This document shows positions 29,865 to 38,135 of a DNA stretch of 64,000 nt, in pieces. This DNA is from an uncultured Oscillospiraceae bacterium (lineage in GTDB: Bacteria; Bacillota; Clostridia; Oscillospirales; Oscillospiraceae): positions 52,721 through 116,720 of the forward strand of contig CAJTOM010000001.1 of assembly GCA_910577915.1 (NCBI GenBank). Reading direction: 5' to 3'. The notes beneath the pieces are model-generated. The model did not search any database and had not been told where the DNA came from. It was given only the letters and a program-made list of their open reading frames with translations. A program made the translations under genes and the position numbers. Each line of letters opens with the position of its first letter. Position 1 is the stretch's first letter.

Positions 29865-30676
29865 CGTACCGCCTCCAAGCTGATGAGGGCCCCCTGGACC
29901 CCCCGCCGGTCCCCGGTGACCCGATGGCTCCAGTAGAGGTCCGTGGTACAGGCGGTGCAGGTGGGGCACACGTCCAGCTGCCGGACCCCGGCCTCCCGGA
30001 GCCGCCAGGCGTTGACGCCCTTCAGGTCCACCGTCCATTTCTCCCCCCTGGGGGTGATATAGGGCGCTACCCCGGAGCCAAAGGCGGCGCGCATGGCGTC
30101 GGGCACGTCGTCGTGGGTCTCAAAGCAGCACGGCCCGATACCGGCCCCGATGGCAACCCGGATGTCCTCCGGCCGGGCCCCGAAGAGGCGGCCCATCTCC
30201 CCCACCGTTTTGGCGGGGAGATCCAGGGCGGTACCCCGCCATCCGGCGTGGACCGCCCCCACGGACCTGGTCACCGGGTCATGGAGCAGCAGGATGATGC
30301 AGTCCGCCGAAAAGACCATCAGGCTCAGCCCCGGCTCGCCCGTTACCAGGGCGTCGGCGGTATAGTCCACAGGGACTGTAAAGCCCTTTCCCCTGTCAGC
30401 CCCGGTGACACGGCGAACCGTAGCCTCGTGGACCTGCTTTGAGCACACCAGCCCCGCGGGGTCCGCCCCCAAGGCGGCGCACAGGCGGCGGTAGTTCTCC
30501 CGGACGTTCTCCCTGTCGTCGGGCGCGGGGCCGCCGCCCCGGAGATTCATAAAGGCAAACACCCCCCGGCTGACGCCCCCCAGGCGAGTGGAGAAGCCGT
30601 GGAGCAGGCCGGGGGCCTCCAGCAGAGAGGAGGTGTGGTAGACCACGCCGTCGTGGTTGTGAGCGAGAAAGGACAT
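29861..30676 (-). CDS. pgeF: Peptidoglycan editing factor PgeF (YfiH/laccase-domain family)
   Basis: A 271-residue protein. Family metal and active-site segments are present: GLLHGFSTRLGGVS near the N-terminus, FSADCIILLLHDP (cysteine and following), VGAVHAGWRGTALDL, and GIGPCCFETHDDV. PgeF proteins act on purine nucleosides and, in E. coli, prevent wrong amino acids in peptidoglycan precursors; older notes call them polyphenol oxidases. The ATG at 30676 (MSFLAHNHDG) has GGAGG five bases upstream; the in-frame start at 30781 would lie inside a promoter-like repeat. It is translationally coupled to a lipoprotein gene. Confidence 0.92.
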   Translation of the reverse strand: MSFLAHNHDGVVYHTSSLLEAPGLLHGFSTRLGGVSRGVFAFMNLRGGGPAPDDRENVRENYRRLCAALGADPAGLVCSKQVHEATVRRVTGADRGKGFTVPVDYTADALVTGEPGLSLMVFSADCIILLLHDPVTRSVGAVHAGWRGTALDLPAKTVGEMGRLFGARPEDIRVAIGAGIGPCCFETHDDVPDAMRAAFGSGVAPYITPRGEKWTVDLKGVNAWRLREAGVRQLDVCPTCTACTTDLYWSHRVTGDRRGVQGALISLEAVR

Positions 30677-30759
30677 GAGCGCCTCCTGTTGGACAGAATC
30701 ATCCCCCGGCGGTAGGTCCCGCCGGAGGACGTGGGGCGGCAGGTCGAATCCTGCCGGTA

Positions 30760-30777
30760 TATACAAGGGATTGTATA
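30760..30777. promoter_or_regulatory. Inverted repeat and -10 region upstream of pgeF
   Basis: TATACAA-GGGA-TTGTATA is a perfect 7-base repeat. On the minus strand its first arm carries TATACA preceded by TGT, an extended -10 element, about 95 bases before the pgeF start. A repressor dimer here would control pgeF and the lipoprotein (inference). Confidence 0.5.
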
Positions 30778-30815
30778 ACAAATAGTATGCGGACTGTGCC
30801 CGCAGGCATACCAGC

Positions 30816-31622
30816 TCAGGCCTCCTCCGCCGCAGGAGCCTTGGGGTCCGGTTTCTCCTCCTCCGGCAGGGGGACGGGGTGCTCCCGGCTCAGAAACAGG
30901 AACACGGACAGCACCAGGGCGCAGCCCAAAAACAGGGGGGCCTTCGCCCAGTCGCCGCCCACCCCGTCGGCAGCGGCGGCCAGGCAGAACATCACCGACA
31001 GATTGCCCACGAAGGTGAAGGTGCGCAGATTCCCCTCCTGCCGCAAAAAAGCGGCCAGCAGGGAGAAGGCAGCGGCGGCCATGGCGGCGGCCAGCACGGG
31101 GATATAGAACCGGGAGAGCACCGGGTCGCTCTCCTCGGGCAGATAGACGGCCAGCACGAAGAATACAGAGAAGAACATGGCGGGCAGCAGGGGGAACACC
31201 GTCAGCGTATCCCCGCGCCGGACCTGACGGGTCAGCAGGATGAATCCGCCCCCGGCGGCCACCGCCAGTCCCCCCGCCGCCATGGCGGCCACCCCCCGCA
31301 CCGGCAGGGCGCTCAGCAGGAGCAGTACGCCCCCCGCCGCCAGCAGCATTCCGCCGGCAGCCATCACCGGAACGGACTTCACCGGCGGGTCAAAGGCCCC
31401 GGCGAAATCGGTGCGCACCCCGGGCACCGTAAAGAAGCAGACCAGGAACTGACCAACGGCGCACACCGCCGCATAGTGGGCCAGCAAGCTGCCCCACAGC
31501 GTGGGGATGGCCAGGCCGGTGGCGGGATCAAATCCCACCCGCAGCTGAACCAGCCGCAGGGCGAAAAAAACCAGCCCCAGAATCCACAGGTAGCCCACCT
31601 TGCTCCAAAAGCGCTTGTTCAT
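30816..31622 (-). CDS. Conserved multi-pass membrane protein of unknown function
   Basis: A 268-residue protein with about eight hydrophobic helices, starting MNKRFWSKVGYLWILGL and ending in an acidic-rich tail, PEEEKPDPKAPAAEEA. No catalytic motif or transporter signature is visible. Helices near 95-150 are very rich in Ala and Gly. The ATG at 31622 is supported by GGAAAGGATG upstream and by the promoter at 31668. It lies divergent from spoIID and shares a 116-base upstream region with it. I do not recognise the family. Confidence 0.75.
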   Translation of the reverse strand: MNKRFWSKVGYLWILGLVFFALRLVQLRVGFDPATGLAIPTLWGSLLAHYAAVCAVGQFLVCFFTVPGVRTDFAGAFDPPVKSVPVMAAGGMLLAAGGVLLLLSALPVRGVAAMAAGGLAVAAGGGFILLTRQVRRGDTLTVFPLLPAMFFSVFFVLAVYLPEESDPVLSRFYIPVLAAAMAAAAFSLLAAFLRQEGNLRTFTFVGNLSVMFCLAAAADGVGGDWAKAPLFLGCALVLSVFLFLSREHPVPLPEEEKPDPKAPAAEEA

Positions 31623-31667
31623 CCTATATCGACATCCTTTCCCAGAACGATTTGCTGTTCGGACAAC

Positions 31668-31696
31668 AGTATACCACGTCCCACCGGATTTGTCAT
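31668..31696 (-). promoter_or_regulatory. Promoter of the membrane protein gene
   Basis: On the minus strand ATGACA (31691-31696) and TATACT (31668-31673) are 17 bases apart, and TGG before the -10 box adds an extended element. Confidence 0.65.
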
Positions 31697-31738
31697 TCAT
31701 TTTTTGGACAAGCGGGGCATAAGCTGTGGGGAAAGGGG

Positions 31739-32782
31739 ATGGCTGTACCAATGGGAAAACATATCGGAGTGTCGCTGCTGCTGCTGTTTCTGCTCTTTTT
31801 CCTGCCCTGGCTGTGGGGCGAGCCCTCCCCGGCGGAGGAGGAGCCGCCTGCCCCGCCGCCGCCGGCCTCGGACGCCGCCCCCCTCCCGGAGGAGGAGCCC
31901 GGCGGCGAGCCGGGAATGGACCGGAGCCGGCGCCTGAACGTGCTGGTGGGGGGCAAGCTCCAGCAGATGGATATGGCCGGCTATCTTATGGGAGTGGTGC
32001 GGGCGGAGATGCCCGCCTCCTTCCACCTGGAGGCACTGAAATCCCAGGCGGTGGCGGCCCGGACCTACACCCTCCACAAGATGGAAAACGGGGGCAGCGC
32101 CAACCACCCGGAGGCGGACGCCTGCGACGACATCACCTGCTGCCAGGCCTATAAGAGCGCCCAGGATGCGGCGGCGGAGTGGGGGGAGAAGGCATCGGAG
32201 AACGAGGAGAAGATCCGCCGGGCGGTGGAGGAGACCGACGGCCAGTGCGCCCTCTACGAGGGGCGGCCGGTGCTGGCGGTGTTCCACTCCTCCTCGGCGG
32301 GGACCACCCAGGACGCCGCCGCAGTGTGGAGCGGCTCCCTGCCCTATCTCCAGAGCGTGGAGACGCCGGAGAGCGAGGAGACGGTGCCCAACTACCGCTC
32401 CACCGCCTCCTTCCAGGCCGGGGAGCTGAAGGACCGGCTCCAGGCGGCCCTGCCGGAGGCGGCGCTGGGGGGGAGCCCCTCCAACTGGTTCACCAACATC
32501 CAGCAGCAGCCCGGCGGCACGGTCACCGCCCTGACGGTAGGCGGCGTGGAGGTGGGCGGCAACCAGCTGCGGACCATCCTGGATCTGCGCAGCGCCTGCT
32601 TCACCATCGCCTTCGAGGGGGACACGGTGACCTTCTCCGTCACCGGCTATGGCCACGGCGTGGGCATGAGCCAGTACGGAGCCAACGTGCTGGCCCAGGG
32701 GGGGATGGACTACCGGGAGATTCTCAGCTGGTACTACACCGGGGCCAGCGTGGAGCCCTACGGGGATGCCGCCGGCGACTGA
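31739..32782 (+). CDS. spoIID: Stage II sporulation protein D (SpoIID)
   Basis: A lytic transglycosylase that, with SpoIIM and SpoIIP, thins septal peptidoglycan during spore engulfment. The protein has one membrane helix near the N-terminus (GVSLLLLFLLFFLPWLWG), a Pro/Glu-rich linker, then the SpoIID domain: VVRAEMPASFHLEALKSQAVAARTYTL (catalytic Glu in the RAEMP segment), DDITCCQAY, VFHSSSAGTTQ, and the terminal GYGHGVGMSQYGANVLAQ. Its length of about 340 residues is usual. An ATG at 31751 is also in frame and better spaced from GGGGAAAGGGG; either start keeps the anchor. Confidence 0.93.
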   Translation: MAVPMGKHIGVSLLLLFLLFFLPWLWGEPSPAEEEPPAPPPPASDAAPLPEEEPGGEPGMDRSRRLNVLVGGKLQQMDMAGYLMGVVRAEMPASFHLEALKSQAVAARTYTLHKMENGGSANHPEADACDDITCCQAYKSAQDAAAEWGEKASENEEKIRRAVEETDGQCALYEGRPVLAVFHSSSAGTTQDAAAVWSGSLPYLQSVETPESEETVPNYRSTASFQAGELKDRLQAALPEAALGGSPSNWFTNIQQQPGGTVTALTVGGVEVGGNQLRTILDLRSACFTIAFEGDTVTFSVTGYGHGVGMSQYGANVLAQGGMDYREILSWYYTGASVEPYGDAAGD

Positions 32783-32906
32783 CCGGGCACACCGTTTTTG
32801 ACTGCCGGCCTGGTCAGGCCCCGCCCCTGTCTCCATCCAAGACGCAGCTGCCGAAGCGGGAGAAAAATCTCCGCCTGCATAACAGATCCGTAATGGGGAT
32901 CTCCTA

Positions 32907-33128
32907 TTACCATTCCCGCTGAATATCTTCTTCCTTAACCTGATATTGGGCCAGGAAATCTTCCAGGTCACCGCTGTTTCGGATCAGCATCAGGTCATCA
33001 AATTTTCCGCTGACCGGATCCTTGAAGCCCGCCACCTGTTCCCCGGTACAGATGCTGGAGCGGATCACGGGAATTTTCCCCGCTTTATGATATGGCTGTA
33101 CCACTGACTTTTTTCGTTTACCGAACAT
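32907..33128 (-). CDS. Small conserved protein of unknown function (73 aa)
   Basis: Starts MFGKRKKSVVQPYHKAGK and has the core PVIRSSICTGEQVAGF followed by FDDLMLIRNSGDLEDFL. The basic N-terminus and the ICTGEQVAGF block look like those of a short, widely conserved clostridial family that is sometimes labelled aspartate dehydrogenase; at 73 residues it lacks any dehydrogenase fold, so I would not use that name. The ATG at 33128 has GGAGAGG six bases upstream. Function unknown. Confidence 0.75.
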   Translation of the reverse strand: MFGKRKKSVVQPYHKAGKIPVIRSSICTGEQVAGFKDPVSGKFDDLMLIRNSGDLEDFLAQYQVKEEDIQREW

Positions 33129-33161
33129 GGCGACCTCTCCTGATAAAGTTTGTACCATTTT

Positions 33162-33719
33162 TCATTCAATAGCGCTCTCTACATATCCATTTTTCAGGAC
33201 CTCCCGCCGGATATAGGCGATGGTCCGCGCCTCCCCCTCGTCCCGCAGCATCAGCAGCAGCCGCTCCAGCAGGGCCTGGGTGTTGGGGTGGATGATGTAG
33301 TGGTCCAGGCTCCGGGCGTAGTACTCCCAGGGGGAGGCATCGGTGTACGTATCCCCCTGGTAGGTCTGGCAGGCGGCAATCCGGTCGCAGAACATCTCCA
33401 CCACATACCGCGCCGGCATCTCCATGCCGCCCATGTGGTGGGGGGGCTGGGGGGTGTAGTCAATCCAGTACTCCAGGTGGTGCTTGTTGCGCCCCTTGTG
33501 GTGGAGCCAGGCGGAGGAATAGCCCCGGTCCTGGCGCTCAGCCTCGTTGGGGCTGTGGTCCCCCTGGTAGTAGCGGACCCCCACCGGAAACTCGGCGGGG
33601 CCGTACTTGCTCAGGTCGTGGAGCAGCCCCTGACGGTACAGCCCCACCCGGAAACAGTATTTCATCACCCGCAGTTTGTGGATGGTAATGGTTGTCAAAT
33701 GGCCCCAGAATCTGGACAT
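33162..33719 (-). CDS. DUF5662-family protein
   Basis: A 185-residue soluble protein. It has an HD-like helical pattern: ITIHKLRVMKYCFRVGLYRQ, then LLHDLSKYGPAEF, and HHKGRNKHHLEYWIDY, whose histidines and aspartates could bind metal. Such proteins occur widely in gut Firmicutes with no known role; hydrolase activity is possible but unproven. The ATG at 33719 lies 16 bases after the stop of the Gx-transporter gene, so it is probably last in that small operon. Confidence 0.82.
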   Translation of the reverse strand: MSRFWGHLTTITIHKLRVMKYCFRVGLYRQGLLHDLSKYGPAEFPVGVRYYQGDHSPNEAERQDRGYSSAWLHHKGRNKHHLEYWIDYTPQPPHHMGGMEMPARYVVEMFCDRIAACQTYQGDTYTDASPWEYYARSLDHYIIHPNTQALLERLLLMLRDEGEARTIAYIRREVLKNGYVESAIE

Positions 33720-33735
33720 GGTCCCGCCTCCTCAT

Positions 33736-34212
33736 TTACTTGATTCGCTTGATCACAATCGCCCCCGCCGCGCCCACAACGGCTCCGGCCAGCACGCCGG
33801 ATACCAGCAGCGCCGGCAAATACCAGAGGGCCCCCCGGCCCAGCACCGCCGCCGCCACCAGAATCTGGCCCAGGTTGTGGCCCACGCCGCCGGCGACGCT
33901 GACCCCCAGTATGGAGAATGTCCCCGCCCGCTTCAGCAGGAGCATCAGGGCCAGGCTCGCCGCCGCCCCCGCCAGGGAGTAGGCCAGGGAGTAGGCGTTC
34001 CCGAAGGTCATGGACACCAGCAGCACCCGTGCCAGGGAGACGGCCGCCGCCGGGCGAGGCCCCATGCGGTACAGGGCGAAGAGGACCACCAGGTTGGTCA
34101 GCCCCAGCTTCATCCCCGGCAGGGCCGCCGGCAGGGGAAACAGGCTCTCCAGCCAGGACAGGACCATGGCCAGCGCCACAAGGAGCCCATAGCGGGCCGC
34201 CGATCTGCTCAT
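33736..34212 (-). CDS. Gx transporter family protein (heptaprenyl diphosphate synthase component I-like)
   Basis: A 158-residue membrane protein with five or six helices. The family pattern LPLPAALPGMKLGLTNLVVLFALY is clear, as are the later Gly-rich helix VSVAGGVGHNLGQILVAAAV and a basic end, IKRIK. Members are annotated either as Gx transporters or, by an old name, as a component of heptaprenyl diphosphate synthase; a transport role for a quinone or flavin-related compound has been proposed in general but not shown. It follows a NusG-domain-II protein gene by 12 bases, a pairing often seen in Firmicutes. Confidence 0.85.
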   Translation of the reverse strand: MSRSAARYGLLVALAMVLSWLESLFPLPAALPGMKLGLTNLVVLFALYRMGPRPAAAVSLARVLLVSMTFGNAYSLAYSLAGAAASLALMLLLKRAGTFSILGVSVAGGVGHNLGQILVAAAVLGRGALWYLPALLVSGVLAGAVVGAAGAIVIKRIK

Positions 34213-34224
34213 GCCGCCGCCCCC

Positions 34225-34590
34225 TTACCGCACCGCCGCGTCGAAGGCGGGGTCAGCGCCCCCCTCGATGCGCACCGACAGCCGGTGGGGCAGGCACAAA
34301 ATGCTCTCGCCCGCCCGGGAGACGGCCCCGGTGCCGACGCAGGTGCGGTCCCCGCAATTGGCCTCGGTCACCGCCGCAGCCCCGCGGGAGATGGTGAGCA
34401 CGTTGTAGCGGTCTGTCCCGATGGTGACCGTCAGGTCCTGGGAGAGGGGGTAGCGGGCGGTCTCCACGCCGTCCACCGCTACCACCGCCCAGGCCCCGGC
34501 TTCGCCGGAGCGGAGCAGCAGGGACAGCAGTCCCGCCAGCAGCAGCACGCCCCCCGCCAGCAGCAGGTCGAACCGGTATTTTTTGATCAT
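34225..34590 (-). CDS. NusG domain II-containing protein
   Basis: A 121-residue protein with one N-terminal membrane helix (FDLLLAGGVLLLAGLLSLLL) and an extracytoplasmic beta domain (about 35-121). The block EANCGDRTCVGTGAVSRAGESILCLPHRLSV carries three cysteines, with the two in CGDRTC close enough to form a disulfide. This is the secreted form of the NusG-II fold, not the transcription factor. In other Firmicutes it sits next to Gx transporter genes, as here, and sometimes near Rnf or FMN-transferase genes, which are not present. Function unknown. Confidence 0.85.
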   Translation of the reverse strand: MIKKYRFDLLLAGGVLLLAGLLSLLLRSGEAGAWAVVAVDGVETARYPLSQDLTVTIGTDRYNVLTISRGAAAVTEANCGDRTCVGTGAVSRAGESILCLPHRLSVRIEGGADPAFDAAVR

Positions 34591-34673
34591 GGCGCTTCCC
34601 TCCCGTGTCTCTCGTATGATTTTGGCGGCTCTGGGCAGAGTAAAGGCATCCTGCGATGACGAGGAGGCCCCCT

Positions 34674-35231
34674 ATGCGCTCTGACGCCGCCCTTCCCCGG
34701 CAGCGGGCCCTGGAAAGGCAGCTGCTGCTATTTTTTCTCTTCTCCGCCGCAGGCTGGGTGTGGGAGGTGGCCCTGGGTGTCGTGACCACCGGGCAAGTGA
34801 TCAACCGGGGCTTTCTCCGGGGGCCGTGGCTGCCGGTGTACGGCGTGGGCGGCGTGCTGCTGCTGGGCCTGCTGAAGGACCTGCGGGGCCGCCCGGCGCT
34901 CCTGATCCCCGCCGGCGCGCTGGTGGGCGGCGCGGTAGAGTACAGCGCCGCCCTGCTGCTGGAGGGGCTGTTCCGCCGGCGGTGGTGGGACTACACCGGC
35001 TGGGCCGGGAGCCTGGAGGGCCGGGTGTGCCTGGCCAGCGCGGTGGCCTTCGGCCTGGCGGGGTGGCTGGTGGTGGAGCGGGCGGGGCCCGCCCTGGAGC
35101 GGTATCTGGCCCGTCTGCCCGCCGGGGCGCGGCGGACCTGCTGCCGGTGCCTGAGCGCCCTGTTCGCTCTGGACTGGACGGCGGCCCTTCTCATCCCCCA
35201 CACCGGGCCGGGGATCACGTTCCCGCTGTAG
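34674..35231 (+). CDS. Putative ABC-transporter permease-like membrane protein (CmpB family)
   Basis: A 185-residue protein with five or six membrane helices. Family features are LFFLFSAAGWVWEVALG near the N-terminus, NRGFLRGPWLPVYGVGG, and VGGAVEYSAALLLEGLF followed by RRWWDYTG. These match the family usually labelled putative ABC transporter permease, though no ATPase accompanies it. The ATG at 34674 has GAGGAGG six bases before it; the upstream ATG at 34656 does not. It is divergent from the NusG-II gene. Function unknown. Confidence 0.85.
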   Translation: MRSDAALPRQRALERQLLLFFLFSAAGWVWEVALGVVTTGQVINRGFLRGPWLPVYGVGGVLLLGLLKDLRGRPALLIPAGALVGGAVEYSAALLLEGLFRRRWWDYTGWAGSLEGRVCLASAVAFGLAGWLVVERAGPALERYLARLPAGARRTCCRCLSALFALDWTAALLIPHTGPGITFPL

Positions 35232-35360
35232 CTGCGTCTATCATACCACCAGGTATGGGTGGTCCGTCAAGAGAGAATTTCTCCGGCGGCAGATTTTGAC
35301 GGGAGATGCCGGAGACAAAAAAGGCCGCGCCGGGCAAGCTCGCCAGCACAGATACAGAAA

Positions 35361-35393
35361 ACGCCAGGGACACTCATCGTCCCTGGTGTTTTT
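35361..35393 (+). terminator. Terminator in the gap before the TetR gene
   Basis: ACGCCAGGGAC and GTCCCTGGTGT pair (one G-T) around ACTCATC and are followed by six T. It lies 130 bases after the CmpB-family gene. The rest of the 35232-35530 gap shows an A/T-rich stretch and the tetR promoter, with no gene. Confidence 0.85.
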
Positions 35394-35463
35394 GCCGTTA
35401 CTGCCGGTCCCGCAGGGGTCGTATCGGTCATAGGGTACTACGAGAAAAATGAAAAATGCTCTA

Positions 35464-35492
35464 TTGTCAAACGGAGCAAAGTAGTATATAAT
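35464..35492 (+). promoter_or_regulatory. Promoter of the TetR-type regulator gene
   Basis: TTGTCA (35464-35469) and a consensus TATAAT (35487-35492) with a 17-base spacer, 38 bases before the start. This is one of the strongest promoters in the window. Confidence 0.8.
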
Positions 35493-35530
35493 CCCTCTGT
35501 AAATGAAATGGGTGACAGGGGAAGCGGTTA

Positions 35531-36166
35531 TTGCGGGGGGAAGTGATTACTCTGGATGACACCAAAACGCGAATCATTCTTGCGGCAATCAGGGCCGTGC
35601 GGCAGTACGGCCTTGAGGGGGTACGCATCCAGAATGTCAGTGAACTGGCAGGCGTTTCGTCAGGGGCCATTTACCGCCACTTCGACGGCAAGGATCAACT
35701 GCTGGTAGAGTGCTTCACCTATGTGGACAAACAGGCGGCGGCGATTTTTGAGCACTTGAAGTTCCATCCTCTGGCAATGCTTACGGATCCCATGGGAGCG
35801 ATAAAGGGACTGTGGCTGCCCTATTTTCGCTTTTGGACGTCCCACCCGGATGAAACCGTTTTTTATCATCGTTTCCGGGACAGCGCATTTTTCCCCAAGT
35901 ACGACAAGAGCCGGGATGTGACCTATTTCAAGACATTTATTGGAATGGTTCACGCTTTCAAAAAGGTATTTCCAAGACTGGATCGGATCAATCAGGATTT
36001 GTTGTGGCTCCATGTCCTCACATCTACTGTTATGTACGCAAAATATGTGGTAGAGGGAACATTGCCAAACAGTCAGGAAACCGAGGACACCGTGTTTCAG
36101 TTGCTGACCACCGGGCTGAGCGGCTATTTGAAACCAGATAAAACCCCCAAATCAGGGCGAACATAA
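35531..36166 (+). CDS. TetR/AcrR-family transcriptional regulator
   Basis: A 211-residue regulator. The N-terminal helix-turn-helix is typical: TRIILAAIRAVRQYGLEGVRIQNVSELAGVSSGAIYRHFDGKDQLL (in order, residues about 12-58). The rest is a helical ligand domain with many aromatics. The TTG start at 35531 is preceded by AGGGGAAGCGG; a GTG four codons later is also possible. Codon use is less GC-rich than in most of the window. It begins a run of three genes with a GGDEF response regulator and a PilZ protein, so it may control c-di-GMP output. Ligand unknown. Confidence 0.9.
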   Translation: MRGEVITLDDTKTRIILAAIRAVRQYGLEGVRIQNVSELAGVSSGAIYRHFDGKDQLLVECFTYVDKQAAAIFEHLKFHPLAMLTDPMGAIKGLWLPYFRFWTSHPDETVFYHRFRDSAFFPKYDKSRDVTYFKTFIGMVHAFKKVFPRLDRINQDLLWLHVLTSTVMYAKYVVEGTLPNSQETEDTVFQLLTTGLSGYLKPDKTPKSGRT

Positions 36167-36205
36167 AAATGTACCGCTGAAAAGCGGCTCATTTTTGAAC
36201 GTCCG

Positions 36206-36224
36206 GTAATGAACATTCACTTAC
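36206..36224. promoter_or_regulatory. Possible operator upstream of the GGDEF gene
   Basis: GTAATGAACATTCACTTAC has complementary ends (GTAA/TTAC) and a complementary core (TGAA-CA-TTCA). It lies in the 229-base gap between the TetR gene and the GGDEF gene and could be a TetR site. The remainder of this gap holds no convincing gene. Confidence 0.3.
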
Positions 36225-36395
36225 TTTGGAACAACCTCCTTTTTACAGAAGAGGCTGTGACTGTATGGGAAGAACATCTGGCCGATACCCGGGAAAAAGA
36301 TTCGTCCCGGTTGGCGGATATTGGGGGTCATTCCAACATTACAAAAATGAAATTGCTAGTAGATCCTTTAAGTAAACATAGTGAGGGATACGCTT

Positions 36396-37331
36396 ATGGA
36401 AAAAATATTGATTGTGGACGACAGCATTGTGCAAGCAGCCCAATTAAAAGCAATTCTGGAGGACGAGTACGATATTACCGTCGCTCAGAGGGCGGAGGAC
36501 GGGCTGCGCTGGGCGCGTGACGGAAACTTTTCGCTCATTCTGCTGGATGTCGTGATGCCGGGAATGGACGGGTTTACGCTCCTGAAAAAGTTACAGGAGG
36601 AAATCATTACCCAAAGCGTCCCGGTTATATTGATTACCAGCTTGTCTGGCGTGGCAGACGAGCAGCATGGGCTGATTTTGGGCGCGGTCGACTATATCAC
36701 GAAGCCGTTTAACCCCCTGATCGTGAGGGCGAGGGTCAACACGCACGTCAAGCTGTACCGCTATCGCAGGCAGATCGAGCAGCAATCCATGACCGACCAG
36801 CTCACAGGAATCGCTAACCGGCGCAGGTATGAGGAGTACAGCGTCACAAAGTGGAGCGAGGCAATCCGGCTGCACGTCCCCATCTCCATCTGTATGTTTG
36901 ACATCGACCGCTTCAAAATGTACAATGATATTTTTGGCCATCCCGCCGGAGATAAGGTGATTGCCGCCGTAGCGCAGACGGCCGCGTCCCACCTGCAGCG
37001 CAGCACGGATTTTCTGGCCCGCTACGGTGGCGAGGAATTTGTGGCGCTGGTGATGGGCGACCCCTCCGAGCAGATATTCGGACATTTGCAGAAAATCCGC
37101 CGCGCGGTGGAAAACCTGCACATTTCCCATGACCCGTCCGTGTCTCAGTGGGTCACAGTCAGTATCGGAGGGGTCACCGTGATCCCTGAGCCGGGGAACG
37201 GCTACGACTTTTACTTAAAAATTGCGGACACCATGCTGTATGACGCAAAGAAAAACGGCCGGAACAGGGTCGTTTGGGCCGATGAAAAGCTGAAACAGCT
37301 ATGGGAGAAACGATCATCCAATCAGCATTGA
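36396..37331 (+). CDS. Response regulator with GGDEF domain (diguanylate cyclase)
   Basis: A 311-residue protein. The receiver domain (1-120) begins MEKILIVDDS and has the phospho-acceptor D51 in LILLDVVMPG and the conserved TKPF lysine. The GGDEF domain (about 130-300) has DQLTGIANRRR, FDIDRFKMYND and the catalytic RYGGEEF at 209-215. An inhibitory c-di-GMP site, RSTD (202-205), lies five residues before it. The enzyme should make c-di-GMP from two GTP when phosphorylated; no partner kinase is encoded nearby. The ATG at 36396 is set by GTGAGGG seven bases upstream and the clean receiver start. A PilZ effector follows 27 bases later. Confidence 0.95.
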   Translation: MEKILIVDDSIVQAAQLKAILEDEYDITVAQRAEDGLRWARDGNFSLILLDVVMPGMDGFTLLKKLQEEIITQSVPVILITSLSGVADEQHGLILGAVDYITKPFNPLIVRARVNTHVKLYRYRRQIEQQSMTDQLTGIANRRRYEEYSVTKWSEAIRLHVPISICMFDIDRFKMYNDIFGHPAGDKVIAAVAQTAASHLQRSTDFLARYGGEEFVALVMGDPSEQIFGHLQKIRRAVENLHISHDPSVSQWVTVSIGGVTVIPEPGNGYDFYLKIADTMLYDAKKNGRNRVVWADEKLKQLWEKRSSNQH

Positions 37332-37358
37332 GAAATTAGGATACCAGGGAGGTATATT

Positions 37359-38048
37359 GTGGGTTTATTTGATCTTTTCAATAAGAAGGCGAAGGCGCAG
37401 CCGCCTCAAGAAAGTAAGGACGCAGGCGAGGAGCTTGATATTTATTCTGGCATGCGGGTGGAAGTAACAACGGATGCAGGACAGCTGCTTTTTGTGGCAA
37501 AGCTGCTTGGCCTGCACGGAAATCAGGCGGAGCTGCACCAGTATTCCGAATCCGAAATTGCCGAAGACATCGGAACCATCCATGCCAGAATTCGAGGGTA
37601 CAGCGACCACGAGAGAAAAGCGGTCTATATGGAGGGCGTCATTACGCCCGGCCCCAGGCATATATGGCAGGTGGAGGAATTGACCGTCGTTCGCGTGGGC
37701 AATGACCGCGCCTTTTTCCGATTGGAGACAAACCTTGCGGCCACCGCCACCATGTTCAGCGGCCTGGCGATGGGAGAAAAGCCCTGCAAGCTGCTGAATA
37801 TCAGCGTGGGCGGGGCCAGTGTCAGCTCGGAGTACAGATACTACGAGGGAGACAAATTCCTGCTGAAAGTCAGGCTGTTAGAGGAGCGGCCAGAGTCGGC
37901 TATATTCACTCAAATCGTTCGCATCATAGAGAAGGACGACGGCAAATTTGAATATGGGTGCCGATTCATAGAACTGACCGAGGCTGACCAGGATCAAATA
38001 ACAAGGAATATTTTTGCGGTCCAGCGCCAAAAAAGAGCCCGCTCCTAA
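37359..38048 (+). CDS. PilZ-domain protein (YcgR/DgrA-like c-di-GMP effector)
   Basis: A 229-residue protein. The N-terminal half (about 25-105) is a YcgR-type flagellar-brake-like beta domain. The C-terminal PilZ domain has both c-di-GMP-binding motifs, RAFFR (residues 117-121; RxxxR) and NISVGG (147-152; N/DxSxxG). It should bind the product of the adjacent diguanylate cyclase, so enzyme and receptor form a compact signalling unit. The GTG start has GGGAGG upstream. No flagellar or pilus genes are in this window, so the final target is unknown. Confidence 0.88.
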   Translation: MGLFDLFNKKAKAQPPQESKDAGEELDIYSGMRVEVTTDAGQLLFVAKLLGLHGNQAELHQYSESEIAEDIGTIHARIRGYSDHERKAVYMEGVITPGPRHIWQVEELTVVRVGNDRAFFRLETNLAATATMFSGLAMGEKPCKLLNISVGGASVSSEYRYYEGDKFLLKVRLLEERPESAIFTQIVRIIEKDDGKFEYGCRFIELTEADQDQITRNIFAVQRQKRARS

Positions 38049-38135
38049 CCACTCGGGAAAACATAATGGATGTGGTGCCCAATGGGCCTGAAAATGGATG
38101 GAACGGATGCCTGTCTGCGGACGCAAACGCCCCAT

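Noticed and set aside
30735..30765. A tRNA-like T-arm, GGCAGGTCGAATCCTGCC
   Set aside because: The loop is one base short of the usual TTCGAAT form, and no acceptor, anticodon or D arm could be built around it.
36209..36520. A 103-residue frame starting MNIHLLWNNLLF
   Set aside because: It runs into the receiver domain of the GGDEF gene in another frame and lacks a ribosome site. The receiver start at 36396 is far better supported.
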